Both the position numbers and the translations under genes were made by a program. A model generated the notes under the pieces. That model was not told the origin of the DNA, made no database searches, and saw nothing but the letters and a program-made list of their open reading frames with translations. DNA of 64,000 nucleotides from Bradyrhizobium sp. LTSP849 (GTDB lineage: Bacteria > Pseudomonadota > Alphaproteobacteria > Rhizobiales > Xanthobacteraceae). Shown one piece after another: positions 26,563-36,297 of this stretch (its first letter is position 1; the number at the start of each line of letters is the position of its first letter). The DNA lies in NCBI RefSeq assembly GCF_000938255.1, contig NZ_JYMR01000005.1, positions 285,757-349,756 of the forward strand, given 5' to 3'.

Positions 26563-28530
26563 ATGGATTCCGTGAACGCGACCGCCCGCGAAGCTTTGGA
26601 ATCGAAGGTCCTGGAATCGAGCATTGCGTCGGCCACGCAAGGCGTCATCGGCATCCAGCAATCCGATGGCCATTGGGTGTTCGAGCTCGAGGCCGATAGC
26701 ACGATCCCGGCCGAATACGTCCTGCTGCGCCACTATCTGGCCGAGCCGGTCGATGCCGTGCTCGAAGCCAAGATCGCAAATTATCTTCGCCGCGTTCAAG
26801 GCGCCCATGGCGGCTGGCCGCTGGTGCATGATGGCGCGTTCGACATGAGCGCCAGCGTGAAGGCCTATTTCGCGCTCAAGATGATCGGCGATTCCACGGA
26901 CGCTGCGCACATGGTGCGCGCGCGTGAAGCAATTCACGCTCGCGGAGGCGCCGTTCACAGCAATGTCTTCACGCGCTTTCTGCTGGCCATGTTCGGCGTC
27001 GTGACTTGGCGTGCGGTGCCGGTGCTGCCGATCGAAATCATGCTGCTGCCGTTCTGGTTTCCGTTCCACATCAACAAGATCTCCTATTGGGCGCGCACCA
27101 CCATGGTGCCGCTGATGGTGCTTGCTGCGCTGAAGCCGCGCGCGAAGAATCCGAAAGGCGTCGGCGTCGACGAATTGTTCCTCCAGGATCCGCGTTCGAT
27201 CGGCATGACCGCGAAGGCGCCGCACCAGAGCCAGGCCTGGTTTACGCTGTTCAGCGCGCTCGACAGCATCTTGCGCGTGGTCGAGCCGATGTTTCCCAAG
27301 AGCCTGCGCCAGCGCGCCATCGATGCCGCGCTGGCATTCACCGAGGAGCGGCTCAACGGCGAGGACGGCATGGGCGCGATCTATCCGCCGATGGCCAACA
27401 TCGTCATGATGTACGACGCGCTCGGCAAGGACGAGAATTTCCCGCCGCGCGCGGTCACGCGCCGGGGCATCGACAAGCTCCTGGTGATCGGCGACGACGA
27501 GGCCTATTGCCAGCCCTGCGTCTCGCCGATCTGGGACACGACGCTGACCGCCCACGCATTGCTTGAAGCCGGCGGCGACAAGGCGGTGCCTGCCGCCAAG
27601 CAGGGCCTCGACTGGCTGATCCCGAAGCAGGAGCTGGAGGTCAAGGGCGACTGGGCGGTGAAGCGGCCCGACGTGCGTCCGGGCGGCTGGGCCTTCCAGT
27701 ACAACAATGCGCATTATCCCGATCTCGACGACACCGCGGTGGTGGTGATGTCGATGGACCGCATGCGCCGGGAGCACGGCACTGCCGGCTATGACGCGGC
27801 GATCGACCGTGCCCGGGAGTGGATCGAGGGCATGCAGAGCGCCGACGGCGGCTGGGCGGCCTTCGACGTCGACAATTTCGAATACTATCTGAACAACATC
27901 CCGTTCTCCGACCACGCTGCGCTGCTCGACCCGCCGACCGAGGACGTCACCGCGCGCTGCATTTCGATGCTGGCCCAGCTCGGCGAGACCGAGAAGACCA
28001 GCAAGCACGTCGCCGACGGGGTCGCCTATCTCAGGAAGACCCAGCACCCGGAGGGCTCCTGGTACGGCCGCTGGGGCATGAATTTCATCTACGGAACCTG
28101 GTCGGTGCTCTGCGCCGTCAATATGGCTGGAGTTCCCCACACCGATCCGATGATGCGCAAGGCGGCCGGCTGGCTGGTCTCGATCCAGAACAAGGACGGC
28201 GGCTGGGGCGAGGACGCGGTCAGTTACCGCCTGGACTACAGGGGTTGGGAGGCTGCCCCCTCGACCGCCTCGCAAACGGCATGGGCCTTGCTTGCCCTGA
28301 TGGCGGTCGGCGAGGTTGAACACCCGGCCGTCGCCCGCGGGGTGGAGTACCTGATTGCAACACAGAACGAAAAAGGACTGTGGGACGAGCAGCGCTATAC
28401 CGCCACAGGCTTTCCCCGCGTATTCTATCTACGGTACCATGGTTATCCGAAGTTCTTTCCGCTGTGGGCGCTGGCGCGGTATCGGAACTTGCGGAACACC
28501 AACAGCAGGGTGGTAGGGGTCGGGATGTGA
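26563..28530 (+). CDS. shc: Squalene-hopene cyclase
   Basis: This 655-residue enzyme cyclises squalene to hopene and diplopterol at the membrane. The catalytic DXDD motif is DLDD at residues 387 to 390. Several QW repeats are visible, for example GAHGGWPL near residue 81, QSADGGWAAFD, KDGGWGED and GLWDEQRYTATGFPRVFYLRYHGYPKFFPLWAL near the C-terminus. The length is that of intact bacterial cyclases. The stop overlaps the hpnG GTG start by 4 bp. This gene is also called hpnF. Confidence 0.97.
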   Translation: MDSVNATAREALESKVLESSIASATQGVIGIQQSDGHWVFELEADSTIPAEYVLLRHYLAEPVDAVLEAKIANYLRRVQGAHGGWPLVHDGAFDMSASVKAYFALKMIGDSTDAAHMVRAREAIHARGGAVHSNVFTRFLLAMFGVVTWRAVPVLPIEIMLLPFWFPFHINKISYWARTTMVPLMVLAALKPRAKNPKGVGVDELFLQDPRSIGMTAKAPHQSQAWFTLFSALDSILRVVEPMFPKSLRQRAIDAALAFTEERLNGEDGMGAIYPPMANIVMMYDALGKDENFPPRAVTRRGIDKLLVIGDDEAYCQPCVSPIWDTTLTAHALLEAGGDKAVPAAKQGLDWLIPKQELEVKGDWAVKRPDVRPGGWAFQYNNAHYPDLDDTAVVVMSMDRMRREHGTAGYDAAIDRAREWIEGMQSADGGWAAFDVDNFEYYLNNIPFSDHAALLDPPTEDVTARCISMLAQLGETEKTSKHVADGVAYLRKTQHPEGSWYGRWGMNFIYGTWSVLCAVNMAGVPHTDPMMRKAAGWLVSIQNKDGGWGEDAVSYRLDYRGWEAAPSTASQTAWALLALMAVGEVEHPAVARGVEYLIATQNEKGLWDEQRYTATGFPRVFYLRYHGYPKFFPLWALARYRNLRNTNSRVVGVGM

Positions 28531-29276
28531 CTTTGGGGACGGGGGACTATGTTGCCGCGGGTCAGGCCGTTGACCCGCGGCCGATATTGATCGTGACCGG
28601 TCTGGTTCAGGAGGCCCGCATTGCGGCCGGGCCCGGAATGGCGGTCATTTGCTCGTCGAGCAGCCCGACCCAGTTGCGGGCACTGCTGACGGTGGTTGAT
28701 CCCCAGACGATTCGCGGCGTCATCTCGTTCGGCGTGGCCGGCGGGCTCGACCCGACGCTGCGCTCCGGCGATGTCGTGGTGGCAACCGAGGTGCTCGCGG
28801 GCGATACCCGCTGGGCGGCCGGCCTGTCGCTCGGCCACGACCTCATCGACAAGCTGACCTCCGGCCGCCGCCGCGTGGTGCGCGGCAGTCTCGCCGGCGC
28901 CGAGGAAGTGGTCACGGGCAGCTCCTCCAAGGCGGCTCTGCATTCGGAGACCGGCGCGTCTGCCGTCGACATGGAAAGCCACATCGCGGCCGCCTACGCC
29001 GCCGAGGCCGGCTTGCCGTTCGCCGCGGTCCGCGTCATCAGCGACCCCGCCCATCGCGCGCTGCCCGCGCTCGCCCGCGCCGCGATCAAGCCCAACGGCC
29101 AGATCGACCTCGCCGCCGTGCTGCGCGGTATCGTGCGCAATCCGACAGCGCTGCACGGGCTGGTCTCGACCGGCATCGACTTCAACCGCGCGCTGCGCAG
29201 CTTGCGGGGCTGCCGCGACTTCCTGATCGGTACTGAGCTTGCCGACAGCGAGGCGCTGGTGTCTGAGACGGTCTGA
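28527..29276 (+). CDS. hpnG: Adenosylhopane nucleosidase/phosphorylase HpnG
   Basis: This 249-residue protein is of the PNP/UDP phosphorylase superfamily: ILIVTGLVQEARIA at the start, FGVAGGLDPTLRSGDVVV in the phosphate/base-binding loop, and SAVDMESHIAAAYAAEAGLPFAAVRVISD at the ribose-binding region. HpnG removes adenine from adenosylhopane to give ribosylhopane (phospho form). It starts at a GTG overlapping the cyclase stop (GTGA). It is the last gene of this operon and is followed by a strong terminator. Its partner hpnH, which acts one step before, is about 9 kb away on the other strand. Confidence 0.93.
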   Translation: MTLGTGDYVAAGQAVDPRPILIVTGLVQEARIAAGPGMAVICSSSSPTQLRALLTVVDPQTIRGVISFGVAGGLDPTLRSGDVVVATEVLAGDTRWAAGLSLGHDLIDKLTSGRRRVVRGSLAGAEEVVTGSSSKAALHSETGASAVDMESHIAAAYAAEAGLPFAAVRVISDPAHRALPALARAAIKPNGQIDLAAVLRGIVRNPTALHGLVSTGIDFNRALRSLRGCRDFLIGTELADSEALVSETV

Positions 29277-29296
29277 GCAGGATTTTCGATCTGACG

Positions 29297-29343
29297 AAAG
29301 ACAAAGGCCCGGTCGCCATAAGCGATCGGGCCTTTGTCTTTTG
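29297..29343. terminator. Strong bidirectional-type terminator after hpnG
   Basis: A 20-bp arm starting AAAGACAAAGGCCCG at 29297-29316 pairs with 29322-29341 (ending GGGCCTTTGTCTTT), with one G-T style mismatch and a 5-base loop, followed by TT. It isolates the hpn operon from the chemoreceptor downstream. Confidence 0.9.
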
Positions 29344-29477
29344 GTGTGTGTAGCCCGGGAGGCCGAGACCCCGGCAGGATGCTGGTTAAGGAAAGATTGA
29401 AACTTCGCAGCTAGAGTTGAGATGACGACGTCTCGACGAAGCATGCCCTTCCCGCAGCCATCCACGCCAGAACATTC

Positions 29478-31160
29478 ATGCCGCATCTTGTCGACATATC
29501 GATTCGTGTCCGGACTTTCATCGCTTTTGGATTGGTCCTGCTCGTTACGATCGGGCTCGGCTCCTTTGCGCTCGTTCAAATCGCGGCCGTCGACCGGGCG
29601 GCAAACGACCTCGGCGGCAAGGCAATGCCCGCGCTGTTCCAGAGCAGCGAGATGCTCAATGCGGTCGTCAATTTTCGCCGGGAGGAAGCCAATCGTCTTC
29701 TGAGCGTGACGCCTGAGGATGGGCGATACCGCGAAGGGCTGATGGACAAATACGCGGCGAAAGCCGTCGACATCAGGAAGACCTATCAACCCAATGCTGC
29801 CGAGGAAAAAACGGCGATCGCCCAGTTCGATTCGACCTGGCCGGAATTCCAGAAATCCACAGTCTCGGTCGTGGATGCGCTCAAAGCCGGGGACAACGCC
29901 GCGGCTCGCAAATACTACGTCGGTGACAACAGAAACCAGTTTGACGCGCTCAACCTGACGCTTGCGAAGATCGTCGAGCTGAACGAGCGGGCGGGGCGCC
30001 AATCCTATGATCTGGTCAATGCCGCGACGGATCGGGCGCGCCTCGGCGTCATCGTCGCCCTGGTCGTCGCGACCTGCATCGCGCTTGCCGCCGGCATGGT
30101 CACGGTCCTGACCACGGCATCGCCGATCCGGCGGTTGACCGGCGTGATGGCGCAGTTGAGCGGCAACGATCTGCACGTGACAATTCCTGATGCGAACCGA
30201 CGCGACGAAATCGGCGCGATGGCGCGCGCCGTCGAGATCTTCAAGACCGGTCTCATCGAAGCCGACAGGCTGGCCGCGGTTCAAAAGGCCGACGAAGCGG
30301 AAAAGGCCCGCAGGGTCGGCATGATCGATGCCCTGGTCTCCGACTTCGACGCGCGGTCGTCCGACGCGCTGTCGAGTTTTGGAGCGGCGGCATCGCAGCT
30401 CGACTCGACGGCCCAGAGCATGTCGGCACTCGCAATGGAGTCGACCCAGCAGACCAACATTGCTGCCACGGCAGCGGCCGCGACGACGACCAACGTCCAA
30501 AGCGTGGAATCGGCTGCCGAAGCGATGGCGACCAGCATTGCCGATATCAATAGCCAGGTTGGATACGCCAAGGAGATTGCGGACCGCGCGTCTGACGACA
30601 TCCGGCGAACCAGCACGACCGTTGTCGGCCTGACCGAGGCCACCCAAAAGATCGGGGAGATCGTCACGCTGATCCAGGCGATTGCCGCCCAGACCAATCT
30701 GCTGGCGTTGAACGCCACGATCGAAGCGGCTCGGGCCGGCGAGGTCGGCAAGGGATTTGCCGTCGTGGCAGCGGAAGTGAAAGGGCTGGCCACCCAAACG
30801 GCGAAGGCGACGGACGAGATCGCGACACAGATCGCCGCGGTTCAGAAGGTCTCCGGCGAAACGTCGTCGGCCATCCAGGGAATCGGCACGACCATCGAGG
30901 AGCTCAACGCGATCTCGACCCGCATTGCCGGCGCCATGGAACAGCAGGGCGCCTCGACCCACGAAATCAGCCGCAACGTCAAGCAAGCGGCTGCCGGTAC
31001 CCGGGAGATGGCCGACACCATGGTCCACGTGACCCGTGCTGCCGGCGAATCCGGTACGGCGTCCGCCCAGGTGTTGCAGGCGGCATCAGATCTCTCGCTT
31101 CGGTCCAAATCCCTGCAGTCGCAAGTCGCAACCTTTTTGACAGCGATCAAGACCGCCTGA
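29478..31160 (+). CDS. Methyl-accepting chemotaxis protein with four-helix-bundle sensor
   Basis: This 560-residue chemoreceptor has a first transmembrane segment at about residues 12 to 35, a periplasmic four-helix-bundle region (4HB_MCP style, with [19 protein letters not shown]), and a second membrane segment around 185 to 210. A HAMP domain and a signalling domain follow; the tip contains [37 protein letters not shown]. It ends without a CheR-docking pentapeptide. It separates the early hopanoid operon from the polyketide genes, but no functional link to either is visible. The start ATG follows AGAACATTC with a poor ribosome site. Confidence 0.92.
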   Translation: MPHLVDISIRVRTFIAFGLVLLVTIGLGSFALVQIAAVDRAANDLGGKAMPALFQSSEMLNAVVNFRREEANRLLSVTPEDGRYREGLMDKYAAKAVDIRKTYQPNAAEEKTAIAQFDSTWPEFQKSTVSVVDALKAGDNAAARKYYVGDNRNQFDALNLTLAKIVELNERAGRQSYDLVNAATDRARLGVIVALVVATCIALAAGMVTVLTTASPIRRLTGVMAQLSGNDLHVTIPDANRRDEIGAMARAVEIFKTGLIEADRLAAVQKADEAEKARRVGMIDALVSDFDARSSDALSSFGAAASQLDSTAQSMSALAMESTQQTNIAATAAAATTTNVQSVESAAEAMATSIADINSQVGYAKEIADRASDDIRRTSTTVVGLTEATQKIGEIVTLIQAIAAQTNLLALNATIEAARAGEVGKGFAVVAAEVKGLATQTAKATDEIATQIAAVQKVSGETSSAIQGIGTTIEELNAISTRIAGAMEQQGASTHEISRNVKQAAAGTREMADTMVHVTRAAGESGTASAQVLQAASDLSLRSKSLQSQVATFLTAIKTA

Positions 31161-31186
31161 TTGCGGTTCGGCAGCATCACCGCAAT
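31160..31186. other. Inverted repeat ATTGCGGT/ACCGCAAT after the chemoreceptor
   Basis: ATTGCGGT at 31160-31167 pairs with ACCGCAAT at 31179-31186, beginning at the stop codon. A third copy of ATTGCGGT is at 31230-31237, nearer the polyketide synthase. It may be a weak terminator or an operator for the downstream gene. Confidence 0.35.
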
Positions 31187-31309
31187 CTGGAATGGGCCAT
31201 GCCATTCGGCGGCCGTGTCGAATTACGGAATTGCGGTGACTATTCAAGTTTAAGTGACGTGTCCGGCCAGATCATTTCTTACAAGCGTCGAAATATTTGC
31301 ACAGCGCCG

Positions 31310-32398
31310 ATGTTTCTCATGCTGATGACAGAAACAATCGGATCCCCGATACCCCCGGCTGCACTGGTCTCCTTGGCGACGTCGGTGCCTCCCCACGTGT
31401 TTTTACAAGAGGACGTGCTGACGGCGGCATGGGATGTCTTCGGCGCCCGCTTTCCCGAATTCGAACGGTTCTCAACCATCTTTTCGAATACCGGAATCGT
31501 CAAGCGTCACGGCGTCAAGCCGTTCGACTGGTATCTCGAACGACGAGGCTGGCCGGAACGCACCGAGGCCTTTCTCGAAGGAGCTGAAGCGCTATTTATC
31601 GATGTCGCCGAGAAGGCGCTGGCGAGCGCGCAACTTGCCGGCGTCGATGTCGACGCTGTCGTGACCGTCTCTTCCACGGGAATCGCGACACCAAGTATCG
31701 AGGCGCGCGTCGCCCGCCGGATGGGCTTCCGGTCCGACGCGATGCGTGTACCGGTGTTTGGTCTTGGCTGTGCGGGCGGGGTTTCGGGTTTATCGATTGC
31801 ATCGCGCCTCGCCCAAGCGCGGCCTGGCACCAACGTGCTGCTGGTCACGATCGAGCTTTGCTCACTCGCGCTTCGCCTGGACGAACTTACCAAGGCCAAC
31901 ATCGTTGCCGTCAGCCTGTTCGGCGACGGCGCTGCTGCAATCGTGTTGCGCGCGGGCGATGGCGGCTCGACGCAGATCGAGGCTACCGGCGAACATCTTT
32001 GGCCGGATACGCTTGGCATCATGGGATGGAGTGTCGACCCGGAAGGATTCGGCGTCATCTTTCGCCGCACCATACCTGATTTCGTCACGAGGCATCTCAA
32101 CTCCGCCGTGACGGAAATTCTCTCCAGAATGCGCCTTTCGATGGAAGACATTGACCGGTTCATCTGCCATCCCGGCGGCACGAAGGTTGTCAGTGCATTG
32201 GAAAGCGCGCTCGCGCTCGACCAAGGCACGCTTTCCCATGAACGGCAGATTATCGCCGACTTTGGCAACATGTCGTCACCCACTGTGTTGTTCGTGCTCG
32301 AGCAGGCCCTCGCGAAGGGGTTGCCGGTGCGGTCGCTGTTGACGGCGCTCGGACCCGGCTTCACCGCGAGCTGCGTCGCGCTACGGCACACTGCGTGA
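31310..32398 (+). CDS. Type III polyketide synthase (chalcone/stilbene synthase-like)
   Basis: This 362-residue ketosynthase has the Cys-His-Asn triad of type III polyketide synthases: C154 in VFGLGCAGGVSG, H287 in FICHPGG, and N320 in DFGNMSSPT. It would extend an acyl starter with malonyl-CoA to an alkylpyrone or alkylresorcinol. It overlaps an ICMT-like methyltransferase by 4 bp, an arrangement known from BpsA-BpsB of Bacillus and SrsA-SrsB of Streptomyces. The start is uncertain: ATGs at 31310, 31319 and 31325 are close together with no clear ribosome site, and a far upstream ATG at 31199 looks non-coding. The gene lies inside the hopanoid locus. Confidence 0.9.
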   Translation: MFLMLMTETIGSPIPPAALVSLATSVPPHVFLQEDVLTAAWDVFGARFPEFERFSTIFSNTGIVKRHGVKPFDWYLERRGWPERTEAFLEGAEALFIDVAEKALASAQLAGVDVDAVVTVSSTGIATPSIEARVARRMGFRSDAMRVPVFGLGCAGGVSGLSIASRLAQARPGTNVLLVTIELCSLALRLDELTKANIVAVSLFGDGAAAIVLRAGDGGSTQIEATGEHLWPDTLGIMGWSVDPEGFGVIFRRTIPDFVTRHLNSAVTEILSRMRLSMEDIDRFICHPGGTKVVSALESALALDQGTLSHERQIIADFGNMSSPTVLFVLEQALAKGLPVRSLLTALGPGFTASCVALRHTA

Positions 32399-32913
32399 CG
32401 TTTGCTGAACTCATTCTCGGCGCCATCACGCTGCAGCGCGTCGGCGAACTCGTCATTTCGCGCGCCAACACTCGAAAGCTCCTGGCCAGGGGCGCCGTTG
32501 AGGTGGCACCCCGGCATTATCCGTTGATCATCACGGTTCACGCAGCCTGGCTGTTGTCGCTGTGGGTGTTTGGACGCGATCAACCGGTGAATGTCGCTGC
32601 CCTGGCCGGCTACCTTATCCTTCAGTGCCTTCGCTTCTGGGTCATCTGGACGCTCGGCTCACGATGGACGACGCGGATTATTGTTCTGCCCGAACAAGCG
32701 CTCGTGTCAGCGGGACCCTATCGATTTCTGTCGCATCCCAACTATGCGGTGGTTGCCGGCGAGATCGCCGTGCTCCCTTTGGTTCTCAGTCTTCCGCTGC
32801 TGGCCGTCCTCTTCAGCATCCTCAACGCTACGGTTCTCGCGATCCGCATCCGGGCAGAAAACCGCGCTCTCGCCGCATCCCGTAAGACATTGCGCGTGGC
32901 GCATGGTCATTGA
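32395..32913 (+). CDS. Isoprenylcysteine carboxyl methyltransferase-like protein (BpsB/SrsB type)
   Basis: This 172-residue membrane protein has about four or five hydrophobic segments and an ICMT-like C-terminal motif, GPYRFLSHPNYAVVAGEIAVLPL, followed by RIRAENRAL, which form the SAM and substrate site. In type III polyketide clusters, proteins of this family O-methylate the alkylpyrone or alkylresorcinol product. It starts at a GTG overlapping the synthase stop by 4 bp and overlaps the exporter gene by 11 bp. The tight coupling supports one three-gene operon. Methylation of a prenylated protein is very unlikely in a bacterium. Confidence 0.85.
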   Translation: MTFAELILGAITLQRVGELVISRANTRKLLARGAVEVAPRHYPLIITVHAAWLLSLWVFGRDQPVNVAALAGYLILQCLRFWVIWTLGSRWTTRIIVLPEQALVSAGPYRFLSHPNYAVVAGEIAVLPLVLSLPLLAVLFSILNATVLAIRIRAENRALAASRKTLRVAHGH

Positions 32914-34459
32914 ACGGGTTACCGAGCCCAGTGCGGCGACGTGGCTTGGCTTCGTCCTGATGTGCCTGGGCATGTTCATGGCGATCCTCGACATTCAGGT
33001 CGTCGCCACTTCCCTACCCACGATCCAGAGTACACTCGCCATATCGCGAGAGGCGATGAGCTGGATTCAAACCGCGTATTTGATCGCCGAGATCATCGCC
33101 ATTCCACTGACCGGGTGGCTTACGCGCGCGCTGACGCTGCGATGGCTGTTCGTTACTGCGATCAGCCTCTTTACCCTGGCCTCCATCGGTTGCGCGTTCA
33201 GCGGCAGTTTCACGACGCTTGTCGGCTTCCGCGTGCTTCAGGGATTTGCTGGCGGCGTGCTGATTCCGGCGGTTTTCTCCGCTGTCTTCCTGCTGTTTCC
33301 GATCCGTTTGCATCCCGTTGCGACCACCATGGCCGGCATCATGGCCGTGCTGGCGCCCACGGTCGGGCCGGTGGTCGGTGGCTGGATCACCGACACGTGG
33401 TCCTGGCATTGGCTGTTTCTGATCAATGTCGCCCCCGGTGCGATCGCCGCACTCGCCACGCCAATGCTGCTCCCGCGCGAACGACCGCGGTTTTCCAATC
33501 TGGTCACACTCGACGTGCCTTCCCTCGCACTTCTTGCGGTTTCGCTTGCATGCCTGGAGATCGGCCTGAAGGAAGGCCCGCAACACGGGTGGCTTTCGCC
33601 ATTCTGCTTTATCCCGATTGTCTTGAGTGCTGCCGCGGCAACTTTCTTCACCATCCGAACACTCAGGGCCGCGCATCCGGTGGTCGATCTGTCGACATTT
33701 GGATCTCGCTCGTTTGCGATCGGTTGCGCATTGAGCTTCTTCCTTGGAATTGGATTGTTCGGCTCGGTCTATCTCATGCCGGTCTTCCTCGCCTATGTTC
33801 GACATCATGACGCATTTGAAATCGGCACGATCATGCTCGTCACCGGCGTTTCGCAGCTTGCCACCGCGCCGATTGCGGGCCTGTTGGAAAGCAGGTTCGA
33901 TCCCCGTTGGTTGTCGGCGGCGGGGTTTGGTCTGTTCGCGATCGGACTGGGTTGCAGTGCATTCGAGAGCCGTGTCGCCGACTTCCACGAAATGTTCTGG
34001 CCGCAAGTCTTGCGCGGCGTTGCGATCATGTTCTGCCTGCTGCCTCCGACACGGCTGGCGTTGGGCTCGCTGACCGCATCACGGGTACCCGACGCAAGCG
34101 GCCTGTTCAATCTGATGCGAAACGTCGGGGGCGCAATCGGTATCGCGCTGATCGATACGATCCTTTATGGGCGCACCGGCGCGCACGCCGACGCTCTGCG
34201 CGAGCGTCTGATTGCGGGCGATGTGACTGCGGCTCAGGCGATCGGGCTTGACCTGACGTTGTTTACCCATCGCCCTGCGGGGGTCTCCGATGCCACGATT
34301 GAAGCCTATCTGCGTCCCATGGTCGAAAAGGCCGCATTCGCACTCAGTGCCAACGAAGCCTGGGCGCTCCTCGCTTGCGCGGCGCTGCTCGGACTATTGC
34401 TGATTCCGTTCGCGGCCGGTTCCTCGGAAGGCACTGATGCAGGGACGGACGAGCTTTGA
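32903..34459 (+). CDS. MFS exporter, DHA2 (14-TM) family
   Basis: This 518-residue membrane protein has the DHA2 layout. LGMFMAILDIQVVATSLPTI is the first helix and motif D1 region, then WIQTAYLIAEIIAIPLTGWL, and motif C-like MAVLAPTVGPVVGGWITDTWSWHWLF. About 14 transmembrane segments are seen. It likely exports the methylated polyketide made by the two genes upstream, with which it overlaps. An EmrA-type adaptor would normally be required; the emrA-emrB pair on the other strand downstream is separate. The 3' end converges with, and overlaps by 66 bp, the small cysteine protein gene on the minus strand. Confidence 0.88.
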   Translation: MVIERVTEPSAATWLGFVLMCLGMFMAILDIQVVATSLPTIQSTLAISREAMSWIQTAYLIAEIIAIPLTGWLTRALTLRWLFVTAISLFTLASIGCAFSGSFTTLVGFRVLQGFAGGVLIPAVFSAVFLLFPIRLHPVATTMAGIMAVLAPTVGPVVGGWITDTWSWHWLFLINVAPGAIAALATPMLLPRERPRFSNLVTLDVPSLALLAVSLACLEIGLKEGPQHGWLSPFCFIPIVLSAAAATFFTIRTLRAAHPVVDLSTFGSRSFAIGCALSFFLGIGLFGSVYLMPVFLAYVRHHDAFEIGTIMLVTGVSQLATAPIAGLLESRFDPRWLSAAGFGLFAIGLGCSAFESRVADFHEMFWPQVLRGVAIMFCLLPPTRLALGSLTASRVPDASGLFNLMRNVGGAIGIALIDTILYGRTGAHADALRERLIAGDVTAAQAIGLDLTLFTHRPAGVSDATIEAYLRPMVEKAAFALSANEAWALLACAALLGLLLIPFAAGSSEGTDAGTDEL

Positions 34460-34693
34460 ACAACGCCACTGCCCATGCCTGATCAGCACGTCTCGGCAAG
34501 CCGGATGTAGCCTGGTGCGATTTTCCTTCAGGCAGGCCAGAATAGTAAAGTCGCCTTGATCCATCCACTTGCGGCAGAGTCGCTCAACGTCGTGGGTGCA
34601 GGCCTTCTCATCCTGGTCGCTACCAGCGTGCTGAGCGACGCTTTCGGTCGATAGGCTCGCGAGCAATGCGAGGGCCAGGAGAATTTTATTCAT
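34394..34693 (-). CDS. Small secreted cysteine-rich protein, homologue of the one at 23104
   Basis: This 99-residue protein starts after GAAGGAAACGCA with a signal peptide (MNKILLALALLASLSTESVAQ). The mature part (EKACTHDVERLCRKWMDQGDFTILACLKENR) aligns closely with the protein at 23104, keeping the C-x7-C and LACLKEN pattern. It has an extra C-terminal tail of about 26 residues with two more cysteines, encoded opposite the 3' end of the MFS gene. The tail may be a recent readthrough extension. The function is unknown. Confidence 0.75.
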   Translation of the reverse strand: MNKILLALALLASLSTESVAQHAGSDQDEKACTHDVERLCRKWMDQGDFTILACLKENRTRLHPACRDVLIRHGQWRCSKLVRPCISAFRGTGRERNQQ

Positions 34694-34755
34694 TGCGTTT
34701 CCTTCCTCTCTTGCAGTCGTCTTGTTCAACGGTCGTAGAGTGCCGCAATGCAGCT

Positions 34756-36297
34756 TCATTCCATGACCATCGCATGGTCGTTGCTCGCCTCGGACGCAGC
34801 ACGCCGCAGCAGCAGCACCAGGGGGATGGCGCCCAGTGAGAGGAGCATCATCAGTTTGAAATCGTCGATGTAGCTGATGATGGAAGCCTGATTCTGGATG
34901 ACCTGATCGAGGGCAGCCCGTCCTGAGGCGGTCCACGGACTCCACGCGTGTGCCATGACGCTGTTCCTGAAGCCGGGATTAACCGCCGTGACATGGCTTC
35001 CGATGATGGCATGGTTGATTTGGCCATTCCTCGTCAGAAGATAGGAAACGACGGAGATTCCCACGCTGGAGCCGACGTTTCGCGAGAGGTTGTACAGACC
35101 GGTTGCGTCGGGCCGCTGCTCCGGGGCAAGCGTGGCAAAGGTCACGGTGGTCAGCGGGACAAAAAGAAATCCAAGACCCGCGCCCTGGATGAATCCAGTC
35201 ACTGCGATCGTCCATTGCGAGACGTCGGGGGTCCAACCGGTCATGTCATACAGGGCCCATGCCGTCAGCAGCAGGCCAATCATAAGGAGTATCCTGGTGT
35301 CGATCCGCCCGATCAACCTGCCGACCACGAACATGCAGACCATGGTCCCAATACCGCGCGGGCCCATGACGAGCCCGGCCGTGACGACGGGGTATCCCAT
35401 CAGCGTTTGCAGATAGGGCGTCATCAGCGCCAGCGAAGCCAGATAGGTTATGCCGACGATGAAAATGAACAGCATTCCCACCGTGAAGTTGCGATCGAGG
35501 AACAGCTTCGGATTGACGAATGAGTCGTCGGCCGTGAAGGTATGAACAAGGAAGACATAGAACGCCGATACCGCGACGACGGCCTCGATCAGGATCTCGA
35601 AGGAGGAAAACCAGTCGAGCTGCGCGCCCCGATCCAGAAAGACCTGCATCGCGGCGATAGCGATACTCAGGCTGCCAAATCCGACCCAATCGAGCCTGGC
35701 GGCTGCGCTGGTTTTGGTTTCCCGCAGGAAAAACGATATGCCAGCAAAGGCGAGAGCACCAAGCGGCACATTGATATAAAAAACCCAGCGCCAGGTGTAA
35801 TGATCCGTCAGCCAGCCGCCGATGACCGGACCGAGCACCGGCCCGACCATCACGGACACGCCGAATAACGCCATCGCCGATCCCCGTTCTTCGGGGGTGT
35901 AGATGTCGAGCAGGATCGACTGAGACACTGGCACCAGCGCCGCACCGAAAAAGCCTTGTAGCAGGCGGAACGCCACGATCTGGACCAGCGACTGCGCGAT
36001 GCCGCACAGCACCGACGCGATGACGAAGCCGGTGACCGCCGCCATCAGGATCCGCCGGCGCCCGAACTTGTTGACGAGAAAGCCTGATGGCGGGGTCATG
36101 ATCGCGGCGGCCACAATGTAGGATGTGAGTACCCAATTGATCTGATCCGCGCTGGCCGAAACGCTCCCCTGTATGTAGGGAAGCGCGACGTTGGCGATTG
36201 TGGTATCCAACGCCTGCATGATCACGGCGAGGATCACGCAGGCCGTGATGGCGGGCCGGTTGATCGGCCGAGCCTCGACGGTCGCGGAATCAGTCAT
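34756..36297 (-). CDS. EmrB-type multidrug MFS transporter (DHA2 family)
   Basis: This 513-residue membrane protein has 14 hydrophobic segments. AVIMQALDTTIANVALPYIQGS, the signature of EmrB/QacA proteins, starts the first helix, and GPVLGPVIGGWLTDHYTWRWVFYINVP is the motif C region. It overlaps the emrA-like gene upstream by 8 bp, and with it would form a tripartite pump together with an outer membrane protein encoded elsewhere. The operon is marR-emrA-emrB on the minus strand, so induction by toxic compounds, perhaps including the neighbouring polyketide, is plausible. Confidence 0.9.
   Translation of the reverse strand: MTDSATVEARPINRPAITACVILAVIMQALDTTIANVALPYIQGSVSASADQINWVLTSYIVAAAIMTPPSGFLVNKFGRRRILMAAVTGFVIASVLCGIAQSLVQIVAFRLLQGFFGAALVPVSQSILLDIYTPEERGSAMALFGVSVMVGPVLGPVIGGWLTDHYTWRWVFYINVPLGALAFAGISFFLRETKTSAAARLDWVGFGSLSIAIAAMQVFLDRGAQLDWFSSFEILIEAVVAVSAFYVFLVHTFTADDSFVNPKLFLDRNFTVGMLFIFIVGITYLASLALMTPYLQTLMGYPVVTAGLVMGPRGIGTMVCMFVVGRLIGRIDTRILLMIGLLLTAWALYDMTGWTPDVSQWTIAVTGFIQGAGLGFLFVPLTTVTFATLAPEQRPDATGLYNLSRNVGSSVGISVVSYLLTRNGQINHAIIGSHVTAVNPGFRNSVMAHAWSPWTASGRAALDQVIQNQASIISYIDDFKLMMLLSLGAIPLVLLLRRAASEASNDHAMVME

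Noticed and set aside
28443..31028. Long minus-strand open frame opposite hpnG and the chemoreceptor (about 860 codons)
   Set aside because: It crosses a strong terminator and two real genes on the plus strand and has shadow-type composition.
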